From positions 1-26,899 of the forward strand of contig DASXIW010000071.1 in assembly GCA_036497785.1 (NCBI GenBank): a stretch of 26,899 nucleotides of DNA. Reading direction: 5' to 3'. Positions 7,143-14,702 of this stretch are shown here, in pieces. The translations under genes and the position numbers were made by a program. The stretch is from DASXIW01 sp036497785. Its GTDB lineage: Bacteria > Pseudomonadota > Alphaproteobacteria > Acetobacterales > Acetobacteraceae. A model generated the notes under the pieces. It was not told the origin of the DNA and searched no databases. It saw only the letters and a program-made list of their open reading frames with translations. Numbering within the stretch: position 1 is the stretch's first letter; each line of letters starts with the position of its first letter.

Positions 7143-9428
7143 GTGCCCCGCAAGCGGCGGCCGGACGAGGCAAAAAGCGACGCAAAACGCGAGCAGGCAA
7201 AAGGCGTCTTGCCGAGCCGCGAGGAAATCCGCCGCTTCATCCGTGAGTCGCCGGGCCGCGTCGGCAAGCGGGAGATCAGCCGGCAATTCGGGCTGGGGCC
7301 GGAGCATCGCGCCGATTTGCGCGAATTGCTGAGAACGCTGGCCGGCAACGGCGAGGTGGCGCCGGCCGGGCATCGCCGGTTCACCGCACCCGGAAGGTTG
7401 CCCGAGGCGATGGTGGTGCAGATCAGCGGCACCGATCCCGACGGCGAGGCCATGGCGCGGCCAGTGGGATGGCAGGGCGACGGGCCGCCGCCGCTGATCC
7501 TGATGGCGCCGGAGCCGCGCGGACGGCCTGCCCTGGCGCCGGGTGAGCGCGTGCTGGCGCGACTGCGGCCGATTGGCGGCGGGAAATATGAGGGCCGCAC
7601 GCTGAAGCGGCTGACCGACGCGCCCGGCCGGGTGCTAGGTGTGTATCGCACCAATCACGGCGGCGGGCGGATCACGCCAACGGACCGGCGGTCCAAGGCC
7701 GAATGGGCGGTGCCGCCTGGCGAGGCGGATGGCGCGGCGGACGGGGAGATCGTGCTGGCCGCCCCGCTGCCCTCCACCGGGTTCGGATTGAAGCAGGCGC
7801 GGGTGACCGAGCGGCTCGGGCGGATGGGCGATGCGCGCTCGGTGAGCCTGGTGGTGATCCATACCCATGAAATCCCGACCGAGTTCGCGCCCGAAGCCAT
7901 CGCGGCGGCGGAGCGGGCGCGGGGGGTAGGTGTGCGGGGACGCACCGATCTGCGCCAGATGCCGCTGGTGACGATCGACGGCGAGGATGCGCGCGATTTC
8001 GACGATGCGGTATTCGCCGAGGCGGATGGCACGGGGTTCCGGCTGGTGGTGGCGATCGCCGACGTGGCGCATTACGTGCGGCCGGGCTCGCCGCTGGATC
8101 GTGCGGCGTGGGAGCGTGGCAATTCCTGCTATTTCCCCGATCGGGTGGTGCCGATGCTGCCGGAGGCGCTGTCCAACGGATGGTGCAGCCTGCGTCCGGA
8201 CGAGGAGCGCGGCTGCCTGTTCGTGGAGATGATCATCGACGCGACGGGCAAAAAGACCTCCCACCGTTTCGGCCGGGGATTGATGCGCAGCGCCGCGCGG
8301 CTGACCTATGAGCAGGTTCAAGCGGCGCATGATGCGGATGACGATCTGGGGCTGCCGTTCCCGCCATTATATGCGGCGTTCCGGTTGCTTTTGGCGCAGC
8401 GCAACGCGCGCGGGACGCTTGATCTCGATCTGCCGGAACGCGAAGTGGTGTTGGACGATCAGGGCCGCGTGACGGCGGTCGCACCCAGGCCCCGGTTGGA
8501 CAGCCACAGGCTGATCGAGGAGTTCATGGTGCTGGCGAATGTGTGCGCCGCCGAGGAGTTGGAACGGCTGCACCAGCCTTGCGTGTATCGGGTGCACGCA
8601 CCGCCCTCCGAGGAGAAGCTGGAAAACCTGCGCACGTTCCTGCGCGGCTTCGACATTTCGCTGCCGCCCGGCAACCAGCTGCATCCGCGCGACATCGACC
8701 GGGTGCTGAAGCAGGTGGCCGGCACCGAGGACGCGCCGATCATCAACGACGTGGTGCTGCGCAGCCAGATGCAGGCCAGCTACAGCGTCGACAATATCGG
8801 GCATTTCGGCCTGGCGCTGGCACGCTACGCCCATTTCACCAGCCCGATCCGGCGCTATGCCGATCTGGCGGTGCATCGCGCGCTGATCCGCGGGCTGCAT
8901 CTGGGGGATGGCGGGCTCTCCGAGGAAGAAGTCGCCCGGCTGCCGGACACATCCGAGCATATCAGCGCCACGGAACGCCGCGCGGCGCTGGCGGAACGGG
9001 ACGCGATCGATCGGTATCTGGCGGCGTTCATGGCCGATAAAGTGGGCCAGGTGTTCGAGGCCCGTGTCTCTGGGGTCACACGTTTCGGCATTTTTGTCAC
9101 AATCGCCGGGAATGGCGCCAGCGGCCTTGCTCCCGTGTCCACCCTGCCCGATGATTTCTGGATGCATGACGAAGCTACCCAAACCCTGACGGGCCGTCGC
9201 ACCGGCCTGAGCTTCCGCCTGGCGCAACAGCTGGAGGTGCGACTATCCGAGGCGACGCCGGTGACGGGCGGGCTGCTGTTCCATGTGTTGCAGGGGTTGC
9301 CGGCGCGTGCCGGGCGCCCCGCGGCCATTGCCGACCGGCGAGGGCCGGCGCCGAAGCGACCGGGTGGCAGCAAGCAGGCTGGCAGCAAACTGGCTGGTAA
9401 CAAGCGGGGGCGATTGCAGCCGAGGTGA
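7143..9428 (+). CDS. rnr: Ribonuclease R
   Basis: Ribonuclease R is a processive 3'-5' exoribonuclease that degrades structured RNA. The 761-residue protein starts at GTG 7143, one base after the topA stop. It has an N-terminal winged-helix-like region, cold-shock domains, and an RNB catalytic domain with the acidic cluster DGEDARDFDD (about residues 279-288). Other RNB motifs are RLTYEQVQAA and HFTSPIRRYADLAVHRALIRG. An S1 RNA-binding domain lies near residues 634-720 (VFEARVSGVTRFGIFV), followed by a short basic tail rich in Gly, Lys and Arg. The catalytic aspartates appear intact. The stop overlaps the GTG start of the next gene (GTGA, 4 nt). Confidence 0.95.
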   Translation: MPRKRRPDEAKSDAKREQAKGVLPSREEIRRFIRESPGRVGKREISRQFGLGPEHRADLRELLRTLAGNGEVAPAGHRRFTAPGRLPEAMVVQISGTDPDGEAMARPVGWQGDGPPPLILMAPEPRGRPALAPGERVLARLRPIGGGKYEGRTLKRLTDAPGRVLGVYRTNHGGGRITPTDRRSKAEWAVPPGEADGAADGEIVLAAPLPSTGFGLKQARVTERLGRMGDARSVSLVVIHTHEIPTEFAPEAIAAAERARGVGVRGRTDLRQMPLVTIDGEDARDFDDAVFAEADGTGFRLVVAIADVAHYVRPGSPLDRAAWERGNSCYFPDRVVPMLPEALSNGWCSLRPDEERGCLFVEMIIDATGKKTSHRFGRGLMRSAARLTYEQVQAAHDADDDLGLPFPPLYAAFRLLLAQRNARGTLDLDLPEREVVLDDQGRVTAVAPRPRLDSHRLIEEFMVLANVCAAEELERLHQPCVYRVHAPPSEEKLENLRTFLRGFDISLPPGNQLHPRDIDRVLKQVAGTEDAPIINDVVLRSQMQASYSVDNIGHFGLALARYAHFTSPIRRYADLAVHRALIRGLHLGDGGLSEEEVARLPDTSEHISATERRAALAERDAIDRYLAAFMADKVGQVFEARVSGVTRFGIFVTIAGNGASGLAPVSTLPDDFWMHDEATQTLTGRRTGLSFRLAQQLEVRLSEATPVTGGLLFHVLQGLPARAGRPAAIADRRGPAPKRPGGSKQAGSKLAGNKRGRLQPR

Positions 9429-11053
9429 GGAACGCCAGCCTCCTGCTGCTGATCCTTCTCGTCCTCGCCGCTCCCGTGGCGCAGGGGCATACGGCAGGCC
9501 AGCCTCCCACCCCGACGCTTGACGCTGACCCATCCCCGCTGGATCAGAGCATGGTCGCCGACGTCGCCACCGTGGCGTTCGGCTTCATGGAGCCGCGCAC
9601 GCTGGAGCCGATTCCGGTTCCGCAAATGGCCATCTGGGGGCTGCGTTGCCTGACGACGCTCGATCCCGGCCTGAATGCCACGCTGCAGAATGGGGGCAAG
9701 GCGCCTGGCACATTGTCCCTGACTGGGCCCGGCGCGCATGTGCTGATGTCGCGCGATGCACCTGAGGCCGAGGACATCGCGGGCTGGGGCATCGCGGTGG
9801 GACAGACGGCGCGGGCCGCCTGGGATGCCTCCCCGGCGGTGCGGCGCGTGGGCACGGAGGGGATGATCCGCGCCTTCTTCGACGAGTTGTTCAACCATAT
9901 GGACCCGTATTCCCGCTACGCCGCGCCGAGGGAAGCCGATGCCGAGCGAGTCCGCCGCGCCGGCGCCGGCGGGGTGGGACTCACCCTGGCGAATGTGGGC
10001 GGCGGTTTCGTGGTGGCCGCGGTGCAGACCGGGGGGCCGGCGGCGCAGGGCGGCGTGCGAGCCGGCGAGCATATTTTGGCGGTTGGCGGGCGGTCGACCC
10101 AGCGCGACGATCTGGCGGGCGTGACAGCGCTGCTGGAAGGCCCCGAAGGCACCATGGTGTCGATCACGCTGCGCGGCCGGGACGGGCATTTGCGGACGGT
10201 GGATCTGCAGCGGGTGCGCATTCCGCCCGAGACGGTCTTCGCCCAGCGCGATGGCGAGATGCTGGTGCTGACGATCTCCGGCTTCAGCCGGGATACCGGG
10301 GCGAGGCTGGCGCAGGAGCTGATCCGCGGGCTGGCCGATCCCCGGCCCTATCACGGTGTGGTGCTGGATCTGCGCGACAATCGCGGTGGGGTGTTGCAGC
10401 AGGCGGTGGCGTCGGCGGCCATGCTGCAAAGCGCCGGCGTGGTGGCCGTGACCGCGGGGCGCGATCCGCAGGCGGCGCATGTGTTCCTGGCCGATGGCCG
10501 CGACCTGGCCAATGCACTGCCCGTGGTGGTTCTGGTGGATGGCGACTCGGCCAGTGCCGCGGAGATTCTGGCCGCCTCGCTGGCCGATCAGCGCCGCGCC
10601 GTGGTGGTGGGCAGCGCCACGCTGGGCAAGGGCCTGGTGCAGACCATCGCCCCCCTGCCCGATGGCGGCGAATTGCTGGTGACCTGGAGCCGCGTATTGG
10701 CGCCCTTGGGCTGGCCGATCCAGGGCCTGGGCGTGCTGCCGCAGGTCTGCACCAGCCTGGGCCAGGAGGTGCTGGGGCGGCAATTGACCATGCTGGTGCG
10801 GGGGGTACAGCCCATGCAATCGATCCTGGTGCGCCACCGCGCGGCGCGGCCGCCGCTAACCCCCGCACAAATGCTGGATATCCGCTCGGCCTGCCCGGCA
10901 GCGTCGGGACGGCCCGCGGATCTCGGGGCGGCGCGCTATCTGATCGACACGCCGGATGCCTATCGGGCCGCCCTGCTGAAGGTGCCGCCGGCCAGCCCTG
11001 CGCCGTCCGTCACATCGCAGGACTTGACGCCGAAGGCCGCTGTGAGCAATTAA
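9425..11053 (+). CDS. S41-family C-terminal processing peptidase, exported
   Basis: This is a 542-residue serine peptidase of the CtpA/Prc family, probably periplasmic. A signal peptide is clear: MRNASLLLLILLVLAAPVAQG with likely cleavage after about residue 20-22. A FDELFNHMDPYSRY segment (about 151-165) is typical of the family. A PDZ domain follows (GGVGLTLANVGGGFVVAAV to about 250). The peptidase domain carries GVVLDLRDNRGG, then DGDSASAAEI and TLGKGLVQ. By spacing (25 residues), the catalytic pair is Ser377 and Lys402. The GTG start overlaps the rnr stop. It is somewhat longer than many CtpA proteins because of N- and C-terminal extensions. The substrate cannot be predicted. Confidence 0.93.
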   Translation: MRNASLLLLILLVLAAPVAQGHTAGQPPTPTLDADPSPLDQSMVADVATVAFGFMEPRTLEPIPVPQMAIWGLRCLTTLDPGLNATLQNGGKAPGTLSLTGPGAHVLMSRDAPEAEDIAGWGIAVGQTARAAWDASPAVRRVGTEGMIRAFFDELFNHMDPYSRYAAPREADAERVRRAGAGGVGLTLANVGGGFVVAAVQTGGPAAQGGVRAGEHILAVGGRSTQRDDLAGVTALLEGPEGTMVSITLRGRDGHLRTVDLQRVRIPPETVFAQRDGEMLVLTISGFSRDTGARLAQELIRGLADPRPYHGVVLDLRDNRGGVLQQAVASAAMLQSAGVVAVTAGRDPQAAHVFLADGRDLANALPVVVLVDGDSASAAEILAASLADQRRAVVVGSATLGKGLVQTIAPLPDGGELLVTWSRVLAPLGWPIQGLGVLPQVCTSLGQEVLGRQLTMLVRGVQPMQSILVRHRAARPPLTPAQMLDIRSACPAASGRPADLGAARYLIDTPDAYRAALLKVPPASPAPSVTSQDLTPKAAVSN

Positions 11054-11054
11054 G

Positions 11055-11076
11055 CCCCTTTCGGGGACAGATCCCC
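11055..11076 (+). promoter_or_regulatory. Two mutually exclusive short hairpins in the rpmG leader
   Basis: In the 51-nt gap before rpmG, CCCC (11055-11058) can pair with GGGG (11063-11066), and the same GGGG plus A can pair instead with TCCCC (11072-11076). The two pairings exclude each other. This might influence read-through or translation of rpmG, or be incidental in GC-rich DNA. Confidence 0.25.
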
Positions 11077-11104
11077 AGCCCCTCCGTCCCCCAGGGATAT
11101 CGTC

Positions 11105-11272
11105 ATGGCCAAGTCCAACAACGTCCAGATCAAGCTCGTCTCCACCGCCGATACCGGGTATTTCTACGTGACCAAGAAAAACGCCCGCGCCCAGACCGGC
11201 AAGCTGGAGCTGCAGAAATACGACCCAGTGGCGCGCAAGCACGTCACGTTCAAGGAAGCCAAGATTAAGTAA
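11105..11272 (+). CDS. rpmG: 50S ribosomal protein L33, zinc-independent form
   Basis: This 55-residue basic protein, MAKSNNVQIKLVSTADTGYF onward to KHVTFKEAKIK, is ribosomal protein L33 of the large subunit. It contains no cysteine, so it is the form without the two CxxC zinc-binding pairs. ATG 11105 is preceded by AGGGA at a suitable distance. It lies 51 nt after the S41 peptidase gene and is followed by a strong hairpin, so it probably closes the transcription unit. Confidence 0.96.
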   Translation: MAKSNNVQIKLVSTADTGYFYVTKKNARAQTGKLELQKYDPVARKHVTFKEAKIK

Positions 11273-11299
11273 TCCGGTCTTTTCAGGCTTCGCTGTTCG

Positions 11300-11324
11300 A
11301 TGGCCGGCTCGGTGAGCCGGCCAT
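11300..11324 (+). terminator. Hairpin terminator after rpmG
   Basis: A perfect 11-bp stem ATGGCCGGCTC / GAGCCGGCCAT with a 3-nt loop (GGT) is followed by TTGCGTTTG. It begins 28 nt after the rpmG stop. The U-rich tail is short, but stem strength and position fit an intrinsic terminator. Confidence 0.75.
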
Positions 11325-11359
11325 TTGCGTTTGGGCGTCAGGCGGTGCGGAAGGAAGGT

Positions 11360-11425
11360 GGGAAGAAAGAAGGGCGGGCTCTGCCCGCACCCGCAAAGGG
11401 GCAGTAGCCCCTTTGATCCCGTTAC
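11360..11425 (+). repeat. REP-like repeat, left arm of an inverted pair
   Basis: This arm reads GGGCGGGCTCTGCCCGC, then an internal hairpin AAAGGGGC-AGTA-GCCCCTTT (11395-11414), then GATCCCGTTAC. The reverse complement recurs at 11582-11645 with few mismatches. Each arm is itself palindromic, which is typical of REP units. It lies between the convergent genes rpmG and pleD. Confidence 0.8.
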
Positions 11426-11581
11426 TTTTTGGCTGAATTGTCTACCTTGCCTTGCGCCGCAGGCAATCGAACCTGCCACCCTTTCCCAAGCCGATACCTT
11501 CTGCGGGTGTTTTTTTGGCTTCGCCAAGCCGGCATCGATATCGCGGCATATCCCCCAAAACCAGCCGCCGCCCCCGAACAG
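11426..11581. other. Spacer between the two inverted repeats
   Basis: This roughly 156-nt spacer has no convincing gene. It contains a small hairpin, GGCTT-CGCC-AAGCC (about 11518-11531), after a run of seven T. A tRNA-T-arm-like motif on the minus strand did not extend to a tRNA. With both arms the unit is about 290 nt, the size of a miniature element or REPIN. Confidence 0.5.
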
Positions 11582-11645
11582 GTAATGGGATCAAAGGGGC
11601 TTCTGCCCCTTGGCGGGTCTGGGCAGAGCCCAGCCTTGCTTCCCT
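11582..11645 (-). repeat. REP-like repeat, right arm of an inverted pair
   Basis: Read on the minus strand this copy gives GGGCTCTGCCC, then AAGGGGC-AGAA-GCCCCTT (pairing at 11594-11611), then GATCCCATTAC, matching the left arm closely. It ends directly at the pleD stop codon (11646-11648), so it could terminate transcripts reading in from either side. Confidence 0.8.
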
Positions 11646-13010
11646 TCAAGCCGGCGGCGCGAGCGCGGTCTGATTGCGGCCGGCGTGTTTGGCTTCGTAT
11701 AGCGCCTGGTCAGCGGCGTGGAGGAGTTGTTCGGGGGTTACATCGGCGCGGTTGCTGCCGGCGATGCCGATGCTGACGGTCAGGGGGTGGCGCAGACCCG
11801 GTTCGGGGTGGAAGACCAGTTCCTCGATGGCGCTGCGCAGGCGTTCGGCGGCACGTGTGGCTTCGGAGGAATCGGTTCCTGGCATCACCACGGCGAATTC
11901 CTCGCCGCCGTAGCGGGCGATGGAGTCGAAGACGCGGATGCGGCGCCGCAGCGTCTCGGCGATGGCGCGCAGGGCCTCGTCGCCGACCGGATGGCCCCAG
12001 CGGTCGTTGATCGACTTGAAATGGTCGACGTCGATCATCATCACGGCGATGCCGTTGGGCTGGCCGGTGGAGAGCAGCGCGTTCATGTGCCGCATCAGGT
12101 AGCGCTGGTTGTAGAAGCCGGTGAGCGGGTCGGTGAGGGCCATTTCGAGCGCGTGGCCGAGATCGGCGCGCAGGCGATCCTGGTAGAATTTGCGGCGGAT
12201 CTGGTTGCGGGCGCGGGGGCGCAGTTCGTTTTCATCCACCGGGCGCGCCAGCCAGTCATTGGCGCCCAGGTCGAAACCGCGCAGCACCCTGCCCTTTTGT
12301 TCGGGATTGGCGATCAGCAGCAGGGGGATGTCGTGCGTGGTGTCCGCCGCGCGCAGCAGCGAGGCCAGGCGCAGCGGGTCCTCGCCGGTGAGCGACACGC
12401 TGAGCACCACGAGGTCGAACGGGACGGCGGCGGTCATTGCCAGCGCCTCCGACTCGGTGCCGGCGCGGCCGGTCAGAATGCCCTCGCGGGCGAGCGCGTC
12501 CTGGACCACGCGCTGGCCCGGCTCCCAGTCATCCACCACCAAAGCGCGGGCGCCGGCGACCGACGGGGGGCTGAAAGCCTCGCCGGTCAGGCCAAGGGCG
12601 CGTACGGTCTCGCCGCGCACCCGCCATTCGTCGAGCAGCCGCTTCAGCCGGACGAGCGATTTCACCCGCGCCAGCAGCGTGTCGTAATCCACCGGCTTGG
12701 TGAGGAAATCGTCGGCGCCGACTTCCAGGCCGCGCAGCCTTTCGCCGGGCTCGCTGAGAGCGGTGACCATGACGACGGGAATATGCAGCGTTTGTGGATC
12801 TTCCTTGATCCGCCGGCAGGTTTCGAACCCGTCCAGCTCGGGCATCATGACGTCGAGCAGGACGAGGTCGGGCTGCCAGGTCTTGGCGAGGCCGATGGCG
12901 GCATAGCCATCATCGGCGGTGGCCACCTGGTAGTATTCCGCGCCGAGCTTGGCTTCCAGCAGACGGGTATTGGCCGGCACGTCGTCGACGATCAGGATGC
13001 GGGCTGTCAT
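11646..13010 (-). CDS. pleD: PleD-type response regulator diguanylate cyclase
   Basis: PleD makes cyclic di-GMP in response to phosphorylation and controls polarity and the motile-to-sessile switch in Caulobacter. From ATG 13010 (MTARILIVDD) the protein is 454 residues, the length I recall for C. crescentus PleD. Receiver 1 has the acceptor Asp53 (LLDVMMPELDG) and Lys105. Receiver 2 has serine where the acceptor Asp would be (LVVLSVSL), an adaptor-type receiver. The GGDEF domain has the active-site GGEEF (368-372) and the inhibitory RxxD site RVFD (359-362). A longer frame from GTG 13052 is possible, but neither start has a strong ribosome-binding site. It converges on rpmG across the inverted repeats. 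Confidence 0.95.
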   Translation of the reverse strand: MTARILIVDDVPANTRLLEAKLGAEYYQVATADDGYAAIGLAKTWQPDLVLLDVMMPELDGFETCRRIKEDPQTLHIPVVMVTALSEPGERLRGLEVGADDFLTKPVDYDTLLARVKSLVRLKRLLDEWRVRGETVRALGLTGEAFSPPSVAGARALVVDDWEPGQRVVQDALAREGILTGRAGTESEALAMTAAVPFDLVVLSVSLTGEDPLRLASLLRAADTTHDIPLLLIANPEQKGRVLRGFDLGANDWLARPVDENELRPRARNQIRRKFYQDRLRADLGHALEMALTDPLTGFYNQRYLMRHMNALLSTGQPNGIAVMMIDVDHFKSINDRWGHPVGDEALRAIAETLRRRIRVFDSIARYGGEEFAVVMPGTDSSEATRAAERLRSAIEELVFHPEPGLRHPLTVSIGIAGSNRADVTPEQLLHAADQALYEAKHAGRNQTALAPPA

Positions 13011-13399
13011 CGGCGAGGGTTCTGCCTTCGTGGACTGCGGGTTGAGCGCCACGACATGGCGGCGATTTGGTTACAAGCACGATACCTTGTGCCGGCCATC
13101 GCTGAAAGCACCCAAGGAAAATATTGCTGATTCAGCACGTTATTGCCGCGATCCACGGCGGTGACCAGACTTTCGTGCGCGGCGAGCTGGCGGCGTGATC
13201 CATGACCAGGGGAGACACCGCCCGGCATTGTCGCCGGCGGCACTCCGGTTTTTGGCCGTGACGAATAAATGTCCGTTACGTGACAAAAACCATAGGCTTT
13301 GTGACCAAGAATTTGCGGGGCACAGATATTTGAGATAGCAAGCATCGACAGGACCGAAGTAAGTCATATCGGCGCAACCGAAGTATAAGTGACAGTTTC
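13011..13399. promoter_or_regulatory. Divergent intergenic region between pleD and a methyltransferase gene
   Basis: This roughly 390-nt region must hold promoters for both flanking genes. It contains a palindrome TGCTGA-T-TCAGCA (13125-13137), and a direct repeat ACCGAAGTA at 13353-13361 and 13377-13385 (24 nt apart) just upstream of the ATG at 13400. Several GTGAC motifs lie in the AT-richer part (13260-13395). These are candidate operator sites. I could not assign a clear -35/-10 pair. Confidence 0.4.
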
Positions 13400-14023
13400 A
13401 TGACAAACATAGCTGATCCGGCCAGCGCTCACGCAGGGTTCAAGGCGGAGCCGTCGCAAACACCGCTGTCGAATCCAGCCATGTTCTTTCGGCGGTGGTT
13501 GGCCAACCCGCTGCAAATGGGCTCGATCGTGCCGTCCTCGCCGGCCTTGTGCCGGCGTGTGGTGGCGCAATGCCGGCGTGGCGAGGGCGAAGCGGTTATC
13601 GAACTGGGCGCGGGTACGGGGGTGATTTCACACGCGCTACTGGCGGGCGGTGTGCCCGCGGAGCGGCTTTTCGTGCTGGAGATCGTGCCGGACATGGCGG
13701 CCCATCTGCGCCGCGTGCTGCCGGGCGTGAATGTGATCGAGGGCGATGCGCGGGCGCTGCCCGACCTTATTCCGTCACGATGGCACGGGCGAATCGGCTC
13801 GGTGGTCTGCGGCATTCCGCTCGTGCTGCTGCCGGTTCCCGAGCAGCGCCGGTTTATCAATGCGATCGAGGCGGTGGCGCCGGGACGCGGCTTCCTGCAT
13901 TACAGCTATTGCGCCACATCCCCCCTGCCCTGGCGCAAGCACGCACTGAACGCCCGGCGCGAGGCCTGGACACCGCTGAATTTTCCGCCCGCAAGTGTCT
14001 GGCGCTATACGCCGGCGGGGTAA
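13400..14023 (+). CDS. PmtA-like phospholipid N-methyltransferase family protein
   Basis: This is a 207-residue SAM-dependent methyltransferase. FFRRWLANPLQMGSIVPSSP (residues 29-48) matches the N-terminal pattern of Sinorhizobium-type PmtA, which methylates phosphatidylethanolamine towards phosphatidylcholine. The SAM-binding motif is VIELGAGTGVIS (about 66-77). Further family-like segments are LFVLEIVPDM, VIEGDARALPDLI, VVCGIPLVLLPVPEQRRFI and FLHYSYCATSPLPW. The family also includes proteins annotated as rRNA adenine methyltransferase-like, so the substrate is inferred. It is probably cytoplasmic at the inner face of the membrane. It is the first gene after the divergent region. Confidence 0.8.
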   Translation: MTNIADPASAHAGFKAEPSQTPLSNPAMFFRRWLANPLQMGSIVPSSPALCRRVVAQCRRGEGEAVIELGAGTGVISHALLAGGVPAERLFVLEIVPDMAAHLRRVLPGVNVIEGDARALPDLIPSRWHGRIGSVVCGIPLVLLPVPEQRRFINAIEAVAPGRGFLHYSYCATSPLPWRKHALNARREAWTPLNFPPASVWRYTPAG

Positions 14024-14118
14024 TTCCTACCGGATTCCTATGGGGCATCCTGTCGCATTCCATCGAAATCCTATGTCGATAGGGCAAATCTTCCTGAGCC
14101 ATTTCGGCGAGGAAGGTC

Positions 14119-14247
14119 ATGTCGATGTCTCTGTTCTTGATGACCAGGCTGGTGCCGCTGGGCACACCTGCCCTTATGATGCTGATGCTCACCCCAGGGC
14201 CGGCCGCCGCGCTCCGCGGGGCCGTTCCGTCCTGCCGGGGACGGTGA
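14119..14247 (+). CDS. Short ORF with strong ribosome-binding site (possible small membrane or leader peptide)
   Basis: The ORF encodes 42 residues from ATG 14119, or 40 from ATG 14125, ending TGA 14245-14247. GAGGAAGG lies directly upstream; its spacing suits ATG 14125 best. The peptide begins MSMSLFLMTRLVPLGTPAL, then a Met/Leu-rich hydrophobic stretch, and ends in an Arg-rich tail (PSCRGR). It ends 5 nt before the ATG of the next gene, so it could couple or regulate translation of that gene. I recognise no family. It may alternatively be a chance ORF with a fortuitous ribosome-binding site. Confidence 0.4.
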   Translation: MSMSLFLMTRLVPLGTPALMMLMLTPGPAAALRGAVPSCRGR

Positions 14248-14252
14248 ACATC

Positions 14253-14696
14253 ATGCAGCAGGTTCGAGTTGCTGTGCCCGACCCTCTCCCTGCCGCCGAT
14301 ATGGCGCTGCTGGACAGTGTGGGGCCGGTCGAGGAAGCGCACGTTTTGGTGATCGGCGATGCCACGCTGGGCATGTTGTGCGGACTGATCCGGCGCGGCT
14401 GCACTGCCGCCGCCGAAATGCAGTTGCATGACAGGCCGATCACCGGACCAGTCGAAATTGTCGTGGTGCCGCGGCTTGAGCGGCAAGATGGCGCTGTGCG
14501 CGCGGTGGAACTGGCGCGGCGTGTGCTGCAGCCCGGTGGGCGAATTGTGCTGCGCGATGCGACCGGCGCATTGGCGCAGGAGACCGCGGCGCTGCTGCGG
14601 CGGCATGGGTTTTCCGCCGTCGCGGTGCGGCCGTGGTCGGACGGGGCGCTGATCAGCGCGGAACGTCCGGGTTTTGGTCCGTTTGCACGGGGGTGA
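14253..14696 (+). CDS. Methyltransferase-like Rossmann-fold protein
   Basis: This 147-residue frame has its likely start at ATG 14253 (MQQVRVAVPDPLPAADMALL). The same frame is open further upstream, but that part lacks protein-like sequence. HVLVIGDATLGMLCGLIRRG occupies the place of a SAM-binding glycine loop but is divergent (GDATLG). EIVVVPRLERQDGAV and ARRVLQPGGRIVLRD match the mid and late strands of class I methyltransferases. It is short for an active enzyme and the SAM loop is weak, so it may be inactive or an accessory subunit. It is followed 6 nt later by the DapA-family gene and preceded by the short ORF. Confidence 0.6.
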   Translation: MQQVRVAVPDPLPAADMALLDSVGPVEEAHVLVIGDATLGMLCGLIRRGCTAAAEMQLHDRPITGPVEIVVVPRLERQDGAVRAVELARRVLQPGGRIVLRDATGALAQETAALLRRHGFSAVAVRPWSDGALISAERPGFGPFARG

Positions 14697-14702
14697 ACGG
14701 TC

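Noticed and set aside
3185..7654. A 1489-codon stop-free frame antisense to plsY, dprA and topA
   Set aside because: It mirrors known genes, has no family motif, and is rich in Arg, Gln, His, Leu, as expected when GC-biased third positions leave the antisense frame open.
8855..10837. A 660-codon antisense frame over rnr and the S41 peptidase gene
   Set aside because: It is a shadow of two well-supported genes, with low-complexity composition and no recognisable domain.
11430..11490. A tRNA-like T-arm on the minus strand (GCAGG-TTCGATTG-CCTGC)
   Set aside because: The loop has 8 nt instead of 7 and I found no matching acceptor, D or anticodon arm upstream.
11360..11645. CRISPR-like array from the repeated arms
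   Set aside because: Only two copies exist, they are inverted, and there are no regular spacers or cas genes.
11718..13130. A 470-codon plus-strand frame opposite pleD
   Set aside because: It is antisense to a gene whose catalytic and regulatory residues all match PleD; the frame shows no protein-like motif.
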